Assembly: GCF_004364165.1 (NCBI RefSeq)
Contig: NZ_SOAY01000010.1
Coordinates: 1,639,098 to 1,703,097, forward strand
Source: Maribacter spongiicola
GTDB lineage: Bacteria > Bacteroidota > Bacteroidia > Flavobacteriales > Flavobacteriaceae
DNA: 64,000 bases
Direction: 5' to 3'
Below the pieces are notes generated by a model. That model was not told where the DNA came from. It did not search any database and saw nothing but the letters and a program-made list of their open reading frames with translations. The stretch's first letter is position 1, and the number at the start of each line of letters is the position of its first letter. Shown here one piece after another: positions 7,332 to 16,009 of this stretch. The position numbers were made by a program, and so were the translations under genes.

Positions 7332-8400
7332 ATGCCTTTACCTTAACTCTCCAACCGTATTTGTCTTCAGACTTATTGTATTGTATGTCTGTTATGGTCT
7401 TTTTAAGTAGCAAACCATAGCTATTTTCTACCTCTGGCAGATCATAATCGGTATCTCTAAAACCAAAGCCTGCAATTGGAGAAATAACCGCTGCTGTACC
7501 GGCACCGAACATTTCTTTTAGTGATCCGTCTTTAGCTGCATCAACAACTTCTTTTACGGAAATTTTTCTAACTTCTGTTTTAATGCCTAAATCTTTTGCG
7601 ATTTCTAAAATACTTTTTCTGGTAATACCATCAAGTATACGATCACTAGTTGGCCCTGTTAATAAGGTATCGTTAATTCTAACGAAAATATTCATGGCAC
7701 CTGCCTCTTCTATGAATTCGTGGTTGGTATCATCTGTCCAGATTACTTGGTTGTATCCTTTGGCTACAGCTAATTGTGTTGGGTAAAACTGACCGGCATA
7801 GTTACCACCTGCTTTGGCATAGCCAACCCCACCATTGGCAGATCTAGAATATTTTTCTTCTATAAGTACTTTTACTTTTCCAGAAAAATATGCTCCAGAT
7901 GGTGCAAAGGCTATAATGAATTTATACTCGTCGGCCGGCGATGCATGAAATCCATTACCTGATGCGAACATAAATGGTCTTATATATAATGAGCTACCAT
8001 CTTGTGTTGGTATAAAATCTTTTTCAAGATTTAGAAGTGCAATTAGCCCTTCCATGAAATAATCTTCAGGAATTTGTGGAATACACATTCTCTCGGCAGA
8101 AATATTGAAACGCTTATGGTTTTCCAATGGTCTAAATAAAAAGACATCATTATTTTTATCTTTATAAGCTTTCATACCTTCAAAAATAGATTGACCGTAA
8201 TGAAAAATCTTTGACGATGGGTCAAGCGTAATTGGTTGGTAAGGTGTAATTTTTGGTGTTTCCCATGCACCATTTTTATAGGTGCAGACTAACATATGGT
8301 CAGTAAATACTGATCCGAAAGCAAGATTGTCAAAATCTATTTGATCAATTTTTGAAGTTTTAACCTTTTCTACTATAATATCTTTAGTTGAAATACTCAT
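7330..8400 (-). CDS. ilvE: Branched-chain amino acid aminotransferase
   Basis: A 356-residue fold-type IV PLP enzyme of the eukaryote-like (BCAT-II) group. Conserved blocks: FHYGQSIFEGMKAY, RPLENHKRFNISAERM, LYIRPFMFASGNG, and GYAKAGGNYAGQ carrying the PLP-binding lysine. EEAGAMNIFV, ILDGITRKSIL and MFGAGTAAVISPI complete the pattern. It catalyses the last step of valine, leucine and isoleucine synthesis and the first of their breakdown, using 2-oxoglutarate/glutamate. Cytoplasmic. It stands alone between two convergent or divergent neighbours. Confidence 0.97.
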   Translation of the reverse strand: MSISTKDIIVEKVKTSKIDQIDFDNLAFGSVFTDHMLVCTYKNGAWETPKITPYQPITLDPSSKIFHYGQSIFEGMKAYKDKNNDVFLFRPLENHKRFNISAERMCIPQIPEDYFMEGLIALLNLEKDFIPTQDGSSLYIRPFMFASGNGFHASPADEYKFIIAFAPSGAYFSGKVKVLIEEKYSRSANGGVGYAKAGGNYAGQFYPTQLAVAKGYNQVIWTDDTNHEFIEEAGAMNIFVRINDTLLTGPTSDRILDGITRKSILEIAKDLGIKTEVRKISVKEVVDAAKDGSLKEMFGAGTAAVISPIAGFGFRDTDYDLPEVENSYGLLLKKTITDIQYNKSEDKYGWRVKVKA

Positions 8401-8508
8401 GAAATACGTAACTTTAGTTGATTAAAATTAAACAAATATCCATACTAGCACTTCTTTTTTAGTTTTAAATTGATCAGTTTTGTAGGGAAATCAACATTTT
8501 TAGGATTT

Positions 8509-8988
8509 ATGAAAGGATTTAACATTTTACTTGTGTTTTTATTTGGCGTTTTTTCGTGTTTAGGACAGCAAGAAACTAATAGCGGGTCGGCTGAATTTTA
8601 TGGCGATGAGTTTAAAGTCACTTCTTTAAGTAATAAAGATGATGTAATGAAGCAATTTGCATCAATGCCAGTCTCAGATTCTTTAAATCTTCAGTTTAAA
8701 ACCAAGGTGAAAGAGGTCTGTAAAGTAAAAGGATGTTGGATGATTGTTGAGCTACCACAAGGCGAACAGGCTATGGTTCGTTTTAAAGATTACGGTTTTT
8801 TTATGCCTGTAGATATTCTAGATAAAGAAGTTGTTTTAAACGGATTGGCATTTGTTGAAGAAATGAGTGTTGATGATCAAAAGCATTATGCGAAAGATGG
8901 TGGTAAGACAGAAGATGAGATAGCAAAAATTACAGCTCCAAAAAGAACATATAGTTTTGAAGCATCAGGAGTGATAGTCCCAAATTAA
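8509..8988 (+). CDS. DUF4920 domain lipoprotein
   Basis: A 159-residue protein; start at ATG 8509, where the signal peptide MKGFNILLVFLFGVFSC begins. Cys17 is a plausible lipobox cysteine. The mature part carries the DUF4920 pattern: VKEVCKVKGCWMIVEL with two cysteines seven residues apart in its centre, VRFKDYGFFMPVDI, and the VVLNGLAFVEEMSVDDQKHY block. The family is common in Bacteroidota; the cysteine pair and lipoprotein signal suggest an envelope metal- or redox-related role, which is inference. mnmD starts one base after its stop codon. Confidence 0.85.
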   Translation: MKGFNILLVFLFGVFSCLGQQETNSGSAEFYGDEFKVTSLSNKDDVMKQFASMPVSDSLNLQFKTKVKEVCKVKGCWMIVELPQGEQAMVRFKDYGFFMPVDILDKEVVLNGLAFVEEMSVDDQKHYAKDGGKTEDEIAKITAPKRTYSFEASGVIVPN

Positions 8989-8989
8989 T

Positions 8990-9652
8990 TTGAAAAGAGA
9001 AGTTATTACTACAGGCGATGGTTCTAAAACCATTCAGATCATGGATTGGCAAGAGCAGTACCACTCTAAACACGGAGCTATTCAAGAAGCTTACCATGTA
9101 TTCATAAAATCTGGCTTAGATTTATTCAAAGACCGAGAACTTCAAATTCTTGAAATTGGTTTTGGTACCGGTCTAAATGCCTTTATTACACTAATTGAAT
9201 TTGAAAAACGCAATTTACAAATTAAGTATACCGGTGTAGAGGCGTACCCGGTTTCAAACGAAGAACTAGAACAGCTTAATTATTTAGAAGAATTAAAATC
9301 ACTTTCTAGAAAAGAAGATTTTAATTTAATGCATTCATCGCCATGGAATAAGGTGGTTGAAATTAGTCCAAATTTCAGTTTACTTAAAGAACAAAAGTTT
9401 TTCAAAGAGATTGATGCGGTCGCCGAATATGACCTTATTTATTTTGATGCTTTTGGCGCCCGCGTGCAACCAGAATTATGGACGGTCGAAATCTTTCAAA
9501 TCATGTTTAATGCCATGAAAAATGGCGCATATTTAGTTACATATGCAGCTAAAGGCAGTGTAAGGCGAGCTATGTTAGAAGTTGGCTTTCTGGTAGAGCG
9601 GCTTCCTGGCCCACCAGGTAAGCGAGAAATGCTGAGAGCAAAAAAACAATAA
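8990..9652 (+). CDS. mnmD: MnmD-type tRNA (mnm5s2U34) methyltransferase
   Basis: A 220-residue SAM-dependent methyltransferase. The SAM loop is LEIGFGTGLNAF; YFDAFGARVQPELW is the family's second signature, and QEQYHSKHGAIQEAYHVFIK is the conserved N-terminal block. It makes the final methyl transfer to the wobble uridine of certain tRNAs; as in other Bacteroidota it is a stand-alone MnmD without the MnmC oxidase domain. The start is TTG at 8990: the frame is closed by TAG at 8975 and the next ATG would delete conserved sequence. Probably cotranslated with DUF4920. Confidence 0.9.
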   Translation: MKREVITTGDGSKTIQIMDWQEQYHSKHGAIQEAYHVFIKSGLDLFKDRELQILEIGFGTGLNAFITLIEFEKRNLQIKYTGVEAYPVSNEELEQLNYLEELKSLSRKEDFNLMHSSPWNKVVEISPNFSLLKEQKFFKEIDAVAEYDLIYFDAFGARVQPELWTVEIFQIMFNAMKNGAYLVTYAAKGSVRRAMLEVGFLVERLPGPPGKREMLRAKKQ

Positions 9653-9764
9653 TATTTTCTTGTTCAAATAACTTTAACGCGTTGCACATCAATAGGTTCG
9701 GCGACAATGTTAAATCGGAATTAAATTGTGCGTCAAGAATATTCAAAATTGATACCTTTATTCC

Positions 9765-10727
9765 ATGAAAGTATTGATTACAGGTGCGACGGGTTTAGTT
9801 GGTAGCGAGTTAGTCTCTCAATGTCATGAAAAAGGTTATAAAGTTAACTACTTAACCACGCGTAAAAATAAGATTGTCTCTGAAGATAATTACCAAGGTT
9901 ATTTCTGGAACCCCAAGTCGGGCGAAATAGACGCTAAGTGTTTAGATGGAGTTTCTGTTATTATTAATTTGGCAGGTTCTAGCATTTCTAAACGATGGAC
10001 GACTAGTTATAAAAAAGAAATTATCAATAGTAGGGTCAACACTTTAGAACTACTTAGGAATACTCTTTTAGCGAATGAAGATCATACGGTAAAATCACTT
10101 ATTTCTGCATCTGCGATAGGTATTTATCCAGATTCGGTAAGTAATTTTTATACGGAAGAAGAAGCTGCTATTGATGATAGTTTTTTAGGTGAGGTAGTTG
10201 CTGTTTGGGAGAAAAAAATTAACGAATTTAAACCCTTAGGGTTAAAGGTTGCCAAAGTTCGAATCGGTTTGGTGATGTCAAAAGACGGTGGTGCATTGCC
10301 AGAAATGGCAAAACCGGTTAAATATTATGTTGGCGCAGCTTTTGGTTCTGGTCAACAGTGGCAATCTTGGATACATATTACAGACCTAGCAGCCATATTT
10401 CTTCATATTGCTAAATATGAATTGAAAGGAACATATAATGGAGTTGCCCCAAACCCCGTAACTAATGCAAAGCTGGTCAAAGAAATTGCGAAGGCATTAG
10501 ATATGCCGCTAATTTTACCGAATGTCCCCAAATTTGTAATGTATACCCTACTTGGTGAAATGGCATACATTTTATTCGCGAGTCAGCGTGTAAGCAGTAA
10601 AAAAATTGAAGAAGAAGGGTTTATTTTTAAATATGCCAATATATGTCAGGCACTTGGGGCTATTTATGATACCAATGCTGAATGTACACCTTCTAAAGGT
10701 AACGTGACAAAACAATACGTGTCTTAA
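9765..10727 (+). CDS. TIGR01777 family epimerase/oxidoreductase (SDR39U1-like)
   Basis: A 320-residue atypical short-chain dehydrogenase. The Rossmann motif GATGLVGSELV is at residues 7-17, GVSVIINLAGSSISKRWT is the family signature, SASAIGIYPD follows, and the C-terminal DUF1731 segment reads PNVPKFVMYTLLGEMAYILFASQRVSSKKIEEEGFIF. It binds NAD(P) and its substrate is unknown. No operon partner is evident; a terminator follows directly. Confidence 0.9.
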   Translation: MKVLITGATGLVGSELVSQCHEKGYKVNYLTTRKNKIVSEDNYQGYFWNPKSGEIDAKCLDGVSVIINLAGSSISKRWTTSYKKEIINSRVNTLELLRNTLLANEDHTVKSLISASAIGIYPDSVSNFYTEEEAAIDDSFLGEVVAVWEKKINEFKPLGLKVAKVRIGLVMSKDGGALPEMAKPVKYYVGAAFGSGQQWQSWIHITDLAAIFLHIAKYELKGTYNGVAPNPVTNAKLVKEIAKALDMPLILPNVPKFVMYTLLGEMAYILFASQRVSSKKIEEEGFIFKYANICQALGAIYDTNAECTPSKGNVTKQYVS

Positions 10728-10754
10728 AAGTTAATCTTTTATTCAGATGTTATG

Positions 10755-10780
10755 AAATCCGCTTTTGGCGGATTTTTTTT
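10755..10780 (+). terminator. Hairpin terminator after the epimerase gene
   Basis: AAATCCGC (10755-10762) pairs with GCGGATTT (10768-10775) across a 5-base loop and is followed by a T-run. Confidence 0.85.
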
Positions 10781-10791
10781 TATTCTTTTGC

Positions 10792-10813
10792 GACATTGTG
10801 ACATTTTGACATT
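10792..10813 (+). promoter_or_regulatory. Three GACATT direct repeats, 8-bp phased, in front of grpE
   Basis: GACATT occurs at 10792, 10800 and 10808, each two bases apart, and the last overlaps the -33 TTG of the grpE promoter. A similar spaced motif on the other strand (TGTC at 56827 and 56835) precedes hsp20. It may be a heat-shock operator; the regulator is unknown. Confidence 0.4.
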
Positions 10814-10837
10814 TTTAAAGAATTGGCAGTACTTTTG
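10806..10837 (+). promoter_or_regulatory. grpE-dnaJ promoter
   Basis: TTG (10806-10808), 21-bp spacer and TACTTTTG (10830-10837): a textbook housekeeping promoter of Bacteroidota, 36 bases before the grpE ATG. Confidence 0.75.
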
Positions 10838-10873
10838 CCTGCTTTTAAACAGCGATTTAAATTACAATAAAAT

Positions 10874-11431
10874 ATGAGTGATAAAGAAAACACTTTGGAT
10901 GATGAATTCTTGGAAGATGCGCTATTAGATGGTGAAAGTCAAGAACAAAAGCTAGAGAATGAAAATGAAGAGGAAGAAAAGTCGGCAGAAGAAACGCTTG
11001 GCGAAGAACTGGCAAAAGAAAAAGATAAGTTTTTAAGACTATTTGCAGAATTTGAAAATTATAAAAGACGTACTTCTAAAGAGCGTATGGAGTTGTTTAA
11101 GACTGCTGGGCAAGAAGTAATAGTTTCATTGTTACCAGTTTTAGATGATTTTGATAGAGCTATGAAAGAATTGGCAAAATCAGATGATAAAGATGCTTTT
11201 ACCGGTATTGAACTGATTAACGTTAAGCTTAGAGAGACTCTTAAAAATAAAGGTCTAGAGATGGTTGAGGCTAAGGCAGGCGATGTTTTCGATGCAGAAA
11301 TTCACGAGGCAATAACTCAAATACCGGCACCTGACAAAAAAATGAAAGGTAAAATTATCGACGTAATTGAAAAAGGTTTCAAGTTGGGCGATCGTATTAT
11401 CAGGCATCCAAAAGTAGTAGTAGGAAATTAA
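10874..11431 (+). CDS. grpE: GrpE nucleotide exchange factor
   Basis: A 185-residue protein: a very acidic disordered N-terminus (about 1-45), a long coiled-coil helix (EELAKEKDKFLRLFAEFENYKRR region) and the C-terminal beta domain with FDAEIHEAITQIP and DRIIRHPKVVVG. It releases ADP from DnaK. It sits ten bases upstream of dnaJ, behind a canonical promoter and a repeated GACATT motif. dnaK itself is not in this window. Confidence 0.96.
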   Translation: MSDKENTLDDEFLEDALLDGESQEQKLENENEEEEKSAEETLGEELAKEKDKFLRLFAEFENYKRRTSKERMELFKTAGQEVIVSLLPVLDDFDRAMKELAKSDDKDAFTGIELINVKLRETLKNKGLEMVEAKAGDVFDAEIHEAITQIPAPDKKMKGKIIDVIEKGFKLGDRIIRHPKVVVGN

Positions 11432-11440
11432 AAAATTGGA

Positions 11441-12562
11441 ATGAAGGAAGATTATTATGAAATATTAGGCATCAGTAAGAGTGCAACTGCTGCAGAAATA
11501 AAGAAAGCATACCGTAAAAAGGCATTGCAATATCACCCAGATAAAAATCCGGGGGATAGTTCTGCCGAAGAGAAATTCAAAAAATCTGCTGAAGCTTATG
11601 AAATATTAAGTGATGCCGATAAGAAAGCTCGTTACGATCAGTTCGGTCATTCTGCCTTTGAGGGCGGCGGTGGCGGCGGATTTGGCGGTGGCGGTATGAA
11701 TATGGATGATATCTTCAGCCAATTTGGTGATATTTTCGGTGGCGGCTTTGGCGGCGGAGGCTTTGGTGGCTTCGGCGGTGGAGGCGGTCAACGAAGAGTG
11801 AAAGGGAGTAATCTTCGTATTAGAGTATCATTGACTCTAGATGAGATTGCAAATGGTGTCGAGAAAAAAGTTAAGGTAAAACGAAAAGTTCAGGCTGAAG
11901 GGGTGACCTATAAAACATGTTCTACCTGTAATGGTAGAGGTCAGGTTACAAAAATTCAGAATACAATATTAGGTAGAATGCAAACAGCTGCTGTTTGTAG
12001 TACTTGTGGTGGTAGTGGTCAAATTTTAGACGGTAAACCCGGTGATTCCGATGCACAAGGTCTAAAGGTTGTCGAAGAAACGGTTTCTATCAATATACCT
12101 GCAGGTGTAGAAGAAGGTATGCAGTTAAAGGTGCCTAATAAAGGTAATGATGCTCCAGGAAACGGAGTGCCAGGCGATTTATTGGTTGCTATAGAAACTC
12201 AAGAACATAGTACACTTAAAAGAGAAGGTGATAATTTACATTATGATCTTTATGTAAGTATTTCAGAAGCCGTTCTAGGTACTTCTAAAGAAATTGATGC
12301 AGTAGGTGGTAAGGTTCGTATTAAGTTAGAAGCAGGTATTCAATCTGGTAAAATACTTAGGCTTAGGGGTAAAGGTATTACTAGTTTAAATGGATATGGT
12401 GCAGGTGATATATTGGTGCATGTAAATGTTTGGACACCTAAAGAATTAAATAAAGAACAGAAAGAGTTTTTTGAAAAAATGCAGGGCAATGATAATTTTG
12501 AGCCTAAACCAGAGAAATCTGATAAGTCATTTTTTGAAAAAGTTAAAGATATGTTCTCATAG
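11441..12562 (+). CDS. dnaJ: DnaJ co-chaperone with a reduced zinc domain
   Basis: A 373-residue Hsp40: J domain (1-70, HPD in YHPDKN), a Gly/Phe-rich linker (about 70-125, made of repeated GGG-F), zinc domain, and C-terminal peptide-binding domains. Only two CxxCxGxG motifs are present (CSTCNGRG and CSTCGGSG), whereas E. coli DnaJ has four. By spacing they match repeats 2 and 3 (zinc site 2); site 1 is replaced by a short loop KPGDSDAQGLKVVEE. I recall the same reduction in other flavobacterial DnaJ proteins. Cotranscribed with grpE. Confidence 0.95.
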   Translation: MKEDYYEILGISKSATAAEIKKAYRKKALQYHPDKNPGDSSAEEKFKKSAEAYEILSDADKKARYDQFGHSAFEGGGGGGFGGGGMNMDDIFSQFGDIFGGGFGGGGFGGFGGGGGQRRVKGSNLRIRVSLTLDEIANGVEKKVKVKRKVQAEGVTYKTCSTCNGRGQVTKIQNTILGRMQTAAVCSTCGGSGQILDGKPGDSDAQGLKVVEETVSINIPAGVEEGMQLKVPNKGNDAPGNGVPGDLLVAIETQEHSTLKREGDNLHYDLYVSISEAVLGTSKEIDAVGGKVRIKLEAGIQSGKILRLRGKGITSLNGYGAGDILVHVNVWTPKELNKEQKEFFEKMQGNDNFEPKPEKSDKSFFEKVKDMFS

Positions 12563-12606
12563 GGCCAAAATATTTTGTTTTTAAATAAAAAACGTATATT
12601 TGAGAT

Positions 12607-12679
12607 AATATTGGGCAACCAATATTAATTTTCTTTTTCATAGCAATTTTTTTCCCATCCTTGAGTCATCAAGGGTGGG
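12607..12679 (+). terminator. Two tandem hairpins after dnaJ
   Basis: First dyad AATATTGG-GCAA-CCAATATT (12607-12626, perfect 8-bp arms); second CCCATCCTTGA-GTCA-TCAAGGGTGGG (12654-12679) followed by TTTTGCTTTT. The second looks like the actual terminator of grpE-dnaJ. Confidence 0.7.
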
Positions 12680-12777
12680 TTTTGCTTTTAAGGTCAAAAT
12701 TGACTTCTCTTCCCTTTGATTTAAAATGTTGTTTTATAAAGGAATCATAAAGAGCATAGCTAGTCGAAACATTTCAA

Positions 12778-12785
12778 TATCTTTG
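12778..12785 (+). promoter_or_regulatory. Putative -7 box TATCTTTG for the ABC-MscS operon
   Basis: It matches TAnnTTTG and lies 14 bases before the ATG at 12800, which would leave a very short leader. No clear TTG at -33. Confidence 0.4.
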
Positions 12786-12799
12786 AATAAATTCAGTAC

Positions 12800-13738
12800 A
12801 TGAGTCACATTTTGGTCGCTAAAGATGTCACCAAACAGTTTGGGAGCCATACCGCATTGAAAAACGTTTCCCTCGAAATTCCTAAGAATAGTATTTATGG
12901 TTTACTGGGTCCCAATGGGGCTGGTAAAACTACGTTAATACGTATTATTAATCAAATTACATATCCTGATCAGGGGTCCGTTTATTTTGACGGCGAACTA
13001 CTGAAATCTGAACATATTGCACAGATTGGATATTTGCCCGAAGAACGTGGTTTGTATAAAAGTATGAAGGTGGGCGAGCAGGCACTTTATCTTGCTCAGC
13101 TAAAAGGTTTATCTAAAGATGAAGCGAAAAAACGCCTAAAGTATTGGTTTGAAAGATTGGAAATTGGCGATTGGTGGAACAAAAAAATACAGGAGCTTTC
13201 TAAAGGTATGGCACAAAAAATACAGTTTGTGGTTACTGTACTGCATGAGCCAAAACTGTTAATTTTTGACGAACCGTTTAGTGGTTTTGATCCTATTAAT
13301 GCCAATATTATAAAAGAGCAAATCTTAAGTTTAAAAGAAAAAGGTACCTCTATAATTTTTTCTACACATAGGATGGAATCTGTAGAAGAATTATGCGAGT
13401 ATATCGCTTTGATTCATAAGTCTGAAAAAATATTGGACGGCAGACTATCAGATATTAAGAAAGCATATAAGAACAATATTTTTAAAATTGGTTTAGAGAC
13501 CGATAATCAAGAAGAACTTGTGCGTGAAATGCAAGATAAGTTTGATGTACTTGCCCAAGAGTATAATAGCATTGAAAAACAATTGAACATAACCGTTCAA
13601 TTACCTTCTAATCAGTCTAGCGAAATTTTATCTTTTTTAGGTTCAAGAGCCAATGTAAATGGTTTTGTAGAAACAATACCTTCTGCAAATGATATTTTTA
13701 TTAAGACCATCCAAAATAAAAATCTGGACAATGAATAA
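12800..13738 (+). CDS. ABC-2 type exporter ATP-binding protein (NatA-like)
   Basis: A 312-residue ATPase: Walker A GPNGAGKTT (about residue 37), signature LSKGM, Walker B LLIFDEPFSGFD and H-loop STHRM. The about 80-residue C-terminal extension is typical of the NatA/CcmA-type subfamily. It energises the permease encoded next, whose start lies inside its last codons (8-bp overlap). First gene of a five-gene unit running to 18050. The substrate is unknown; NatAB-type pairs export Na+ in Bacillus, but this cannot be inferred here. Confidence 0.92.
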   Translation: MSHILVAKDVTKQFGSHTALKNVSLEIPKNSIYGLLGPNGAGKTTLIRIINQITYPDQGSVYFDGELLKSEHIAQIGYLPEERGLYKSMKVGEQALYLAQLKGLSKDEAKKRLKYWFERLEIGDWWNKKIQELSKGMAQKIQFVVTVLHEPKLLIFDEPFSGFDPINANIIKEQILSLKEKGTSIIFSTHRMESVEELCEYIALIHKSEKILDGRLSDIKKAYKNNIFKIGLETDNQEELVREMQDKFDVLAQEYNSIEKQLNITVQLPSNQSSEILSFLGSRANVNGFVETIPSANDIFIKTIQNKNLDNE

Positions 13739-15077
13739 GTTACCTCTAATTATAAAACGGGAATATATCGCGAAGGTTAGAAATAAGTCTTTTGTCGTTA
13801 TGACATTTTTGAGTCCTTTTTTAATGGTTGGTATGATTTTGTTGATCGCATACCTTACCCAGTTAAATGATAATGATAAAAAGGTAATTGGTGTATTGAA
13901 CGATAGTAGTTATTTTTCAAATGAATTTGTAACATCAGAAGCCACATCCTATATAAACTTCAAAGATATTTCATTAGCGGCTGCAAAAGATTCTACCCTT
14001 AGTTTAGGCTTTTACGGACTTATTTATCTACCGGACGAACCTAATTTAGAGCAAGTTGCTCAACGTGCGTTCTTTTATAGTAAAGATGCACCAAGTGCTA
14101 CAATTCTAGATAAATTAGAAAATTCGATTACCGGTAGGTTACGGCAAGAAAGACTGCGAGAAATGGGGTTGTCGCCAAAAGAATATGCTGAAATGGATCG
14201 CAGGTACAATATTAATATTGAAACCTTTGATGGTAATCAAAACATAAAGGGTATTAATGAAATTAAAGCGATAATCGGTGGTGCTTTTGGGTATCTAATA
14301 ATGATGTTTATTATTATATATGGGGGTTTTGTTATGCGAAGTGTTATTGAAGAGAAAACAAGTAGGATTATTGAAGTGATTATATCTTCTGTAAAACCAT
14401 TTCATTTAATGATGGGTAAAATTATAGGTACCTCTTTGGCTGGTATTACCCAATTTGCAATTTGGATTGTCTCTGGCGCTATGCTACTATTTATCGGTCT
14501 GGCTATTTTCGATATTGATCCTGCTAGTTTAACCAAAGGTAGCGGTATGACACCGGGCGTGGCTAATGGTGCAAACGTAGATGTTGATGCCCTTACTCAA
14601 AATATTCAATTATACGCTCAAGAAATTTTTGATTTGCCCATTTTTGCGATGCTGTTTTTTTTCATTGTCTATTTCGTTTTAGGTTACCTAATTTATAGCT
14701 CTATTTACGCGGCTATTGGTGCTGCAGTGGATAACGAAACCGATACACAACAATTTATTTTCCCCGTAATTCTTCCACTGATGCTGGCAATTTATGTGGG
14801 GTTCTTTTCTGTATTTAGTAATCCGAACGGACCTATAGCTGTTGCATTTTCCCTTTTTCCTTTAACATCACCTATTGTAATGTTAATGCGTTTGCCTTGG
14901 GGTATTGGTGAAGGTGGCGTACCGGTTTGGCAATTGATTACATCAATTTTAATATTAATAGGTACTTTTATTGGAATTGTTTGGGTAGCAGCAAAAATAT
15001 ATCGCGTAGGTATTTTAATGTATGGTAAAAAACCAAGCTATAAAGAATTATATAAGTGGCTTAAATATTCGTCATGA
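13731..15077 (+). CDS. ABC-2 type exporter permease (NatB-like)
   Basis: A 448-residue membrane protein: an N-terminal helix (after IIKREYIAKVRNKSFVVMTF, the classic start of these permeases), a large extracytoplasmic domain (about 55-170), then five or more helices after residue 180, including RSVIEEKTSRIIEVIISSVKP, the conserved cytoplasmic loop of ABC-2 permeases. ATG at 13731 overlaps the ATPase stop, so translation is coupled. An earlier in-frame codon exists but lies inside the ATPase gene. It overlaps the MscS gene by four bases. Confidence 0.9.
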   Translation: MNKLPLIIKREYIAKVRNKSFVVMTFLSPFLMVGMILLIAYLTQLNDNDKKVIGVLNDSSYFSNEFVTSEATSYINFKDISLAAAKDSTLSLGFYGLIYLPDEPNLEQVAQRAFFYSKDAPSATILDKLENSITGRLRQERLREMGLSPKEYAEMDRRYNINIETFDGNQNIKGINEIKAIIGGAFGYLIMMFIIIYGGFVMRSVIEEKTSRIIEVIISSVKPFHLMMGKIIGTSLAGITQFAIWIVSGAMLLFIGLAIFDIDPASLTKGSGMTPGVANGANVDVDALTQNIQLYAQEIFDLPIFAMLFFFIVYFVLGYLIYSSIYAAIGAAVDNETDTQQFIFPVILPLMLAIYVGFFSVFSNPNGPIAVAFSLFPLTSPIVMLMRLPWGIGEGGVPVWQLITSILILIGTFIGIVWVAAKIYRVGILMYGKKPSYKELYKWLKYSS

Positions 15078-16009
15078 TCCAAGAAAGTACAGAGAAAATA
15101 AAAGAAATAATAGAAGATGATATTTGGGGGACTATAAAGAGATTTTTAGACCTAGGTTATCATTTTGGCGAAGGTGAAAAGTCCATTAACATAACTATAG
15201 GGCTACTTTTATTACTTACTGTAGCTTTTTTATTGACCAGTACTATTCTACAGGCAATACGCCGATTTTTTACAAGAAAAATGGAAGCTGATGATAAACT
15301 CAAGTTTATTAGCATCTTTAAATTTATTAAATACCTGGTTTATGTTATAGTTATTCTTTTTACAATGAGTGCGGCTGGTATAAATATTACCATTCTTATT
15401 ACCGCATCGGCAGCATTATTCGTTGGTCTTGGATTGGCTTTACAAGAAATTTTTCAAGATATCATTGGTGGTATTTTCATTATTGTAGATAAGTCATTAA
15501 GGGTAGGTGATATCATAGAAATTGATAATAAGGTAGGTAAGGTTTTTGAAATTAAATTACGTACTACAAGAGCTATTACCAGAGATGATAAGGTAATCAT
15601 TATACCAAATCATAAGTTTATTAGTGATATCGTTTATAATTATACCCAAAATCATAAAACGACAAGAGAATTGGTGCGTGTTGGTGTGGCTTATGGTAGC
15701 GATATTGAATTGGTGACTAACTTGCTTTTAGAAGTTGTTAAATCGCAAAGAAATATTTTAAAGAGTCCGAAACCATTTGTCATTTTTGAAGATTTTGGAG
15801 ATTCTGCTTTAATTTTTGCGGTGAACTTTTATATCACAGATAGTTTTACTGATCCACGTGTAAAAAGTGAAGTGCGGTATAAAATTGATGCCGCTTTTAG
15901 AAAAAATAATATTTCGATACCATTTCCTCAAAGAGATATTCATTTGTTTCAACAAGGTCCTTTTCAACATAGCAATGTTTCAAATGCAAAGAATAATGAT
16001 AAAGCATAG
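15074..16009 (+). CDS. Small-conductance mechanosensitive channel (MscS family)
   Basis: A 311-residue channel with an N-terminal helix at about 38-60, two further helices, and the pore-lining helix ASAALFVGLGLALQEIFQDI, the MscS TM3 pattern rich in Ala/Gly, followed by GGIFIIVDKSLRVGDIIEID and the beta domain with RTTRAITRDDKVIIIPN. The C-terminal alpha/beta domain is present. It releases solutes on membrane tension. ATGA overlap with the ABC permease suggests coupled translation, linking osmotic protection with the exporter. Confidence 0.93.
   Translation: MIQESTEKIKEIIEDDIWGTIKRFLDLGYHFGEGEKSINITIGLLLLLTVAFLLTSTILQAIRRFFTRKMEADDKLKFISIFKFIKYLVYVIVILFTMSAAGINITILITASAALFVGLGLALQEIFQDIIGGIFIIVDKSLRVGDIIEIDNKVGKVFEIKLRTTRAITRDDKVIIIPNHKFISDIVYNYTQNHKTTRELVRVGVAYGSDIELVTNLLLEVVKSQRNILKSPKPFVIFEDFGDSALIFAVNFYITDSFTDPRVKSEVRYKIDAAFRKNNISIPFPQRDIHLFQQGPFQHSNVSNAKNNDKA

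Noticed and set aside
11606..11791. Ala/Thr-rich frame antisense to dnaJ
   Set aside because: It comes from the Gly-rich repeat coding of the DnaJ linker read backwards.
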